A stretch of 64,000 bases of DNA from Pycnopodia helianthoides (taxonomy: Eukaryota > Echinodermata > Asteroidea > Forcipulatida > Asteriidae), in the NCBI GenBank assembly GCA_032158295.1, contig CM063248.1:16602787-16666786 (forward strand), in the 5' to 3' direction. Position numbers and translations under genes: made by a program. This document shows, in pieces, positions 60,261 through 64,000 of the stretch (the first letter of the stretch is position 1; each line of letters starts with the position of its first letter). The notes beneath the pieces were generated by a model, which ran no database searches, was not told the origin of the DNA, and worked only from the letters and a program-made list of their open reading frames with translations.

Positions 60261-61375
60261 AATCAAACTTGCATGAGCTGTATGTAAAGTAGTGTGGGGT
60301 CAATGTGTTTGGTTTTTCTCCTTTCAACCTCGTATAATAAGGCTGTCTGGAGTCCAAGTTCATCAGTGTACATTACAGTACATTTTGGTCTGGTGCTCTG
60401 TAACCTAGGGAGACTTTACTACAGTCATGCAGTGCAAAACATCTTCCCGGGAAATAGTGCAGCCTCTTTGGACAAGGCTAGACGTGCTTTGATAGTAATG
60501 AGCAAAATTAGTCGTGTGCTTTCAGCAGTGGTTAGCCACTAATGGTATCATCAGCCAGCGCGGGTGTCTGGGTGTCCTATGAAAATGCCTTGTTTTGAAT
60601 TCGGGCGTATCTGTTTCGTCTGTCATTCAGTGTAGAGTATTGAAAGTGGGTGCCCCGTTCTCAAACAATTTGTCTAAACACCTTGGCTAGCTCTAGCCTC
60701 GGTCGTGTATAAGACCTTCAGTAAACCTGACCAGCAGACTCTTGGTTCGGTCGACGCCATGCACAGCCTGGGAAGCTGGGGGTTGGTGTAACTTCTTGGC
60801 TAGGTAACAATTAACCCCGCTCTGTAGTACAAGACTAAACATTTATATTTCACATTCACTTTCAATTACTGATGATGATAATGCACAGAGAGTTTAACTT
60901 GAGTCTTGTTAGAAAACCCTAAACATGCACAAACATTTGATTAATATAAATTATTAATAACGCTTTTTAAGGAGAAAGTTAAGGATGTTAAGTTTAAAAG
61001 GAACTTTACCCTTTTGCTATAGTCACGCTTAACCAGATTAGGATGAGCAGCTCTTCTCTATGTTACGTTAGTCTCTAAACATTCCATTATGTTTTGGGCT
61101 TTTTTTAAAACAATGGTTGCAGCCTGTTCATTCTTGTAAGCCACATTTGAATAACAAAAGGACAAAGGTTCAGAATCTAAGATTACACTCCCGGAAAAAG
61201 GGATTTTTCAAGTACGGATTCCAGCACCCTCTATCCCTCATTGTACTGGGGAAATGAAGCGTAGCATGTTACGTGCATAACTGTGCACACACTATCCAAT
61301 GGATTGTACAGGTGAATGTACACACCAGCCGTCCAGCAAACCGCAAAAAGCAGAGTGCAGTCCGACGTTGTTCCA
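60261..61375. other. Intergenic, no feature identified
   Basis: No supportable gene or repeat between the interrupted SINE and the 12-bp minisatellite. Confidence 0.4.
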
Positions 61376-61815
61376 GAGTTGGTGTACGAGTTGGTGTACG
61401 AGTTGGTGTACAAGTTATTGACAAGTTGGTGTACGAGTTGGTGTACGAGTTGGTGTACGAGTCAGTGTACGTGTCGGTGTACGAGTCGGTGTACAAGTCG
61501 GTGTACAAGTCGGTGTACGAGTTGATGTACGAGTTGGTGTAACAGTTGGTGTAACAGTTGGTGTACCAGTTGGTGTACGAGTTGGTGTACGAGTTGGTGT
61601 ACGAGTCAGTGTACGTGTCGGTGTACGAGTCGGTGTACAAGTCGGTGTACGAGTCGGTGTACGAGTTGATGTACGAGTTGGTGTAACAGTTGGTGTAACA
61701 GTTGGTGTACGAGTTGGTGTACGAGTTGGTGTACCAGTTGGTGTACCAGTTGGTGTAGAGTTGGTGTACAAGTTGGTGTACAAGTTGGTGTACGAGTTGG
61801 TGTACGAGTTTGTAT
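61376..61815. repeat. 12-bp minisatellite (GTTGGTGTACGA)n with 144-bp higher-order unit
   Basis: About 36 units. Variants with TCGG, CAAG, GATG and AACAG recur in the same order 144 bp (12 units) apart, e.g. the double GTGTAACAG at 61537 and 61681. The period keeps the minus strand open for 223 codons (Tyr-Thr-Asn-Ser repeats), an artefact of the repeat. Confidence 0.9.
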
Positions 61816-64000
61816 GTGTACATTTTAGCATGTATACTTCCAGCCAACATGAAGTGGTTAAGAGCTGCTCTGATTAAGCCAAAAACAGATATTTTAACGC
61901 AACCACGCCACAAAAATTTCACTGACACAGGTACTTGCATTTGGAGAATAGACCTGTAATATTCACTGACCTTATTTCAAGTACTGTAAAAAAAAAAAAA
62001 AAAAAAAAAAGGACAAAACGAAACTCTCGGGGAGAGAAGAGCTGCTCATCGCCGTGCGCTACGTGACTGCAAGTAGATTGAGACTCATAAACAAGGAATG
62101 AGGGAGGGAGAGTGATATCAGATTAATATAAAAGCTTTAGGTATACATACAGCATTATCCGGGACACTGCTAGCTTCCTTCTATGCACACAGCACAAGAT
62201 AAAACCGCAAAGACAGAGCACATCAAATGGAAGATGAGGTAAGATTATGCCATGTATGAGGAGAGAGAGAGAGAGAGGGGGAGGGAGGGGTTTAGGGTTG
62301 TGAAGAAGCAAAAACACACTGTGATTTGTACGGTGCCAAGCTGTGAGATGAGGAGATTTATTTCATTCAACTTAACACACATTGAGGATCAAAAGAAAAT
62401 GGGAGGCACTCTGTGGAAGCAGAAAATATTTAATTTATTTTGCATGCCCCCCAAGGCTAATCTTCCTAATCTTCCAACCTCCCTAATCCTCAAATATTCT
62501 CCATGGTGATTCAACAACAAATTGCTTAAGGACTTGGATAAGATTGGTCGATGTATGCCTTGGCTCTGTGACAAGCAATTGTTATTTTTGGCCTTCGGTC
62601 ACGAAAATGATCATAAAGTCCTGACACGGTGTGAAGGCAAGTCCAGTGCACCTTCGTCCTGAGGCCCCTGTAGGGCACAGGCTTCGGGGCTTGTCCGCCT
62701 TAGGGCCCCCAAGAAGATTATGATGCCCCTAAGTGCAATCATAGTGCTCCTGCGACGTGCGGTGTTTTTTTGTGCAGACATTTACAAACACAAATCAGTA
62801 CGAAGACATGGGTCAGGGTGGATGGTTTTTGTGGGGCACTTTGCTATGAAACACAAGAAAAGTGCTCAAAATGTATTTGATGATTTTTTTTTGTGAAGCA
62901 CTCTACTATGGGGTGTGAAGAGAGCATTTAAAATGCACGTGATTATTCTTGTGGAACACTTTTTGCAGCGAGCCACGAAAAAAAAAAACTGCAGCCAACA
63001 ATTCAAGAAACACCAGGGCAAATCCTGTCTCTTTAACCACAAGTGTATCCAATTTTTTTCAGTTGCATTACACGACACATGGGACTAACGACTTAACGTC
63101 CCATCCGAAGGATGAAGTCATTATGGTCAAGGGTCCTACTCAAGGATAAACCATGAACCAGGACCCAAACTCTGACAACTCCGGAACTCGAGTTCGGAGC
63201 AGTAGACTGCTTGGGGCTGGCACTCCGTAAACTGTTTTACCAGTCGGGAAGAATTTCTGTTGAGGCTTGCTGAGCTTAAAAACTAAACACAACAAATGTC
63301 TTTAGGGCTTATAATAAATATCAGAATATTTATAATCGGAATCCTTATTCCCCTAGTGTTCGTCAAGAATCTGTAGAAAATATGGAAAAGCTGTACTGGT
63401 TCACAGGTCTTTATAGGGTACTCTAATGTCTTTTTGGATCGTATCAATATTCCGATGTCCCATTAAAGCGAACGGCTCATTCATTTGAGATGAATCGGCC
63501 GTCGGACTTAAAGAGCCATAAAAATAATTCCCTTTGCTTGTTCAACAATTCGACAGACCATTTAATCTGACAGCTATATCCTGCTCGACGTCGAAACATC
63601 GATCTGCCAGAGTTAACAAACAGCCAGACCAACGGGTCTCCAGACTAAGCTGCCAGAACTACAGGGTGCCGGAATAATAGGGCATCTGACTATGAATCTT
63701 TTTCAAGGAAAAAATCATGTATAAAATTGTCCGACTATTGAGCCATTGAACAAGGGGCTTTCAGTATCAAAAGTCCTTGCTTTTTCATTCCTAGCATTAT
63801 TTTGATTAAATATCAGATTAATTTGAATAAAACAATTTTAGCAAGAGGTGCTCGTATATATTGGATATATTTTCTCATGCAACAGCCATCCTGTATATTT
63901 TCATGCACAAGTATAAGGAACCAAAACGGGGCCAATTTCTAAGACAGACGGTGCTTAGTGGGGTGATTAACTTCAGGTGTGTTTTTTTAAGTTACCGCTA
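61816..64000. other. Right edge, mostly unexplained
   Basis: Poly(A) at 61988-62010, a GA-rich run at 62261-62290 and the SINE at 63060. No gene I can support. Confidence 0.4.
63060..63240 (-). repeat. tRNA-Leu/Ser-like SINE, diverged
   Basis: ACACGACACATGGGACTAAC, CGTCCCATCCGAAGGATGAA and CCAGGACCCAAACTCTGAC follow the family order in reverse orientation. Confidence 0.55.

Noticed and set aside
61269..61940. 223-codon minus-strand open frame
   Set aside because: Produced by a 12-bp tandem repeat that is free of stops in several frames. The opposite strand is open too, and there is no promoter, splice or family evidence.
62227..62240. Possible first coding exon ATGGAAGATGAG|GTAAGA on the plus strand
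   Set aside because: Good donor and a plausible ATG, but four codons without any downstream exon in the window cannot support a gene.

Overview
This is an animal (metazoan) nuclear window. Protein-coding sequence is split into short GT-AG exons separated by long AT-rich introns, and the rest is packed with tRNA-derived SINEs, MITEs and minisatellites. The two genes plus the repeat styles (a GGGCCCAATTTCATAG inverted-repeat element, two TTAA-bounded MITE families, tRNA-Asn-like and tRNA-Leu/Ser-like SINEs) suggest a deuterostome, most likely an echinoderm such as a sea star. That taxonomic call is inference from repeat style and protein similarity; no search was run.

Layout. (1) 1-2097: repeat-rich 3' flank. 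(2) 2098-34433, minus strand: a complete gene for exocyst complex component 1 (EXOC1/Sec3), resolved here into 22 coding exons whose phases all join to one 871-residue reading frame. Its introns hold most of the left-half repeats, including a minisatellite at 13727-14315 and a hAT-like element at 32103-33437. (3) About 34434-36749: EXOC1 5' region and a probable bidirectional promoter. (4) 36750-47097, plus strand: a second complete gene with six coding exons and 324 residues, basic and proline/tryptophan-rich. I do not recognise its family. Its first intron (37100-43806) holds a tandem array of roughly 110-bp units interrupted by a TTAA-flanked MITE. (5) 47098-64000: no gene I can support. 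It holds dispersed repeats, nested MITEs and several minisatellites, including a 12-bp-unit array with a 144-bp higher-order period at 61376-61815.

How the parts relate. EXOC1 and the unknown gene are head to head. The region between the candidate EXOC1 5' exon (about 36430-36490) and the second gene's ATG (36750) is only about 260 bp and contains an ETS-type CTTCCGGA site and a CRE-like site, as expected for a shared promoter. EXOC1 is a subunit of the exocyst vesicle-tethering complex. No functional link with its neighbour is visible. Apart from these genes, the clearest biology is mobile DNA: several insertions can be dated relative to one another because they interrupt other repeats and leave readable target-site duplications.
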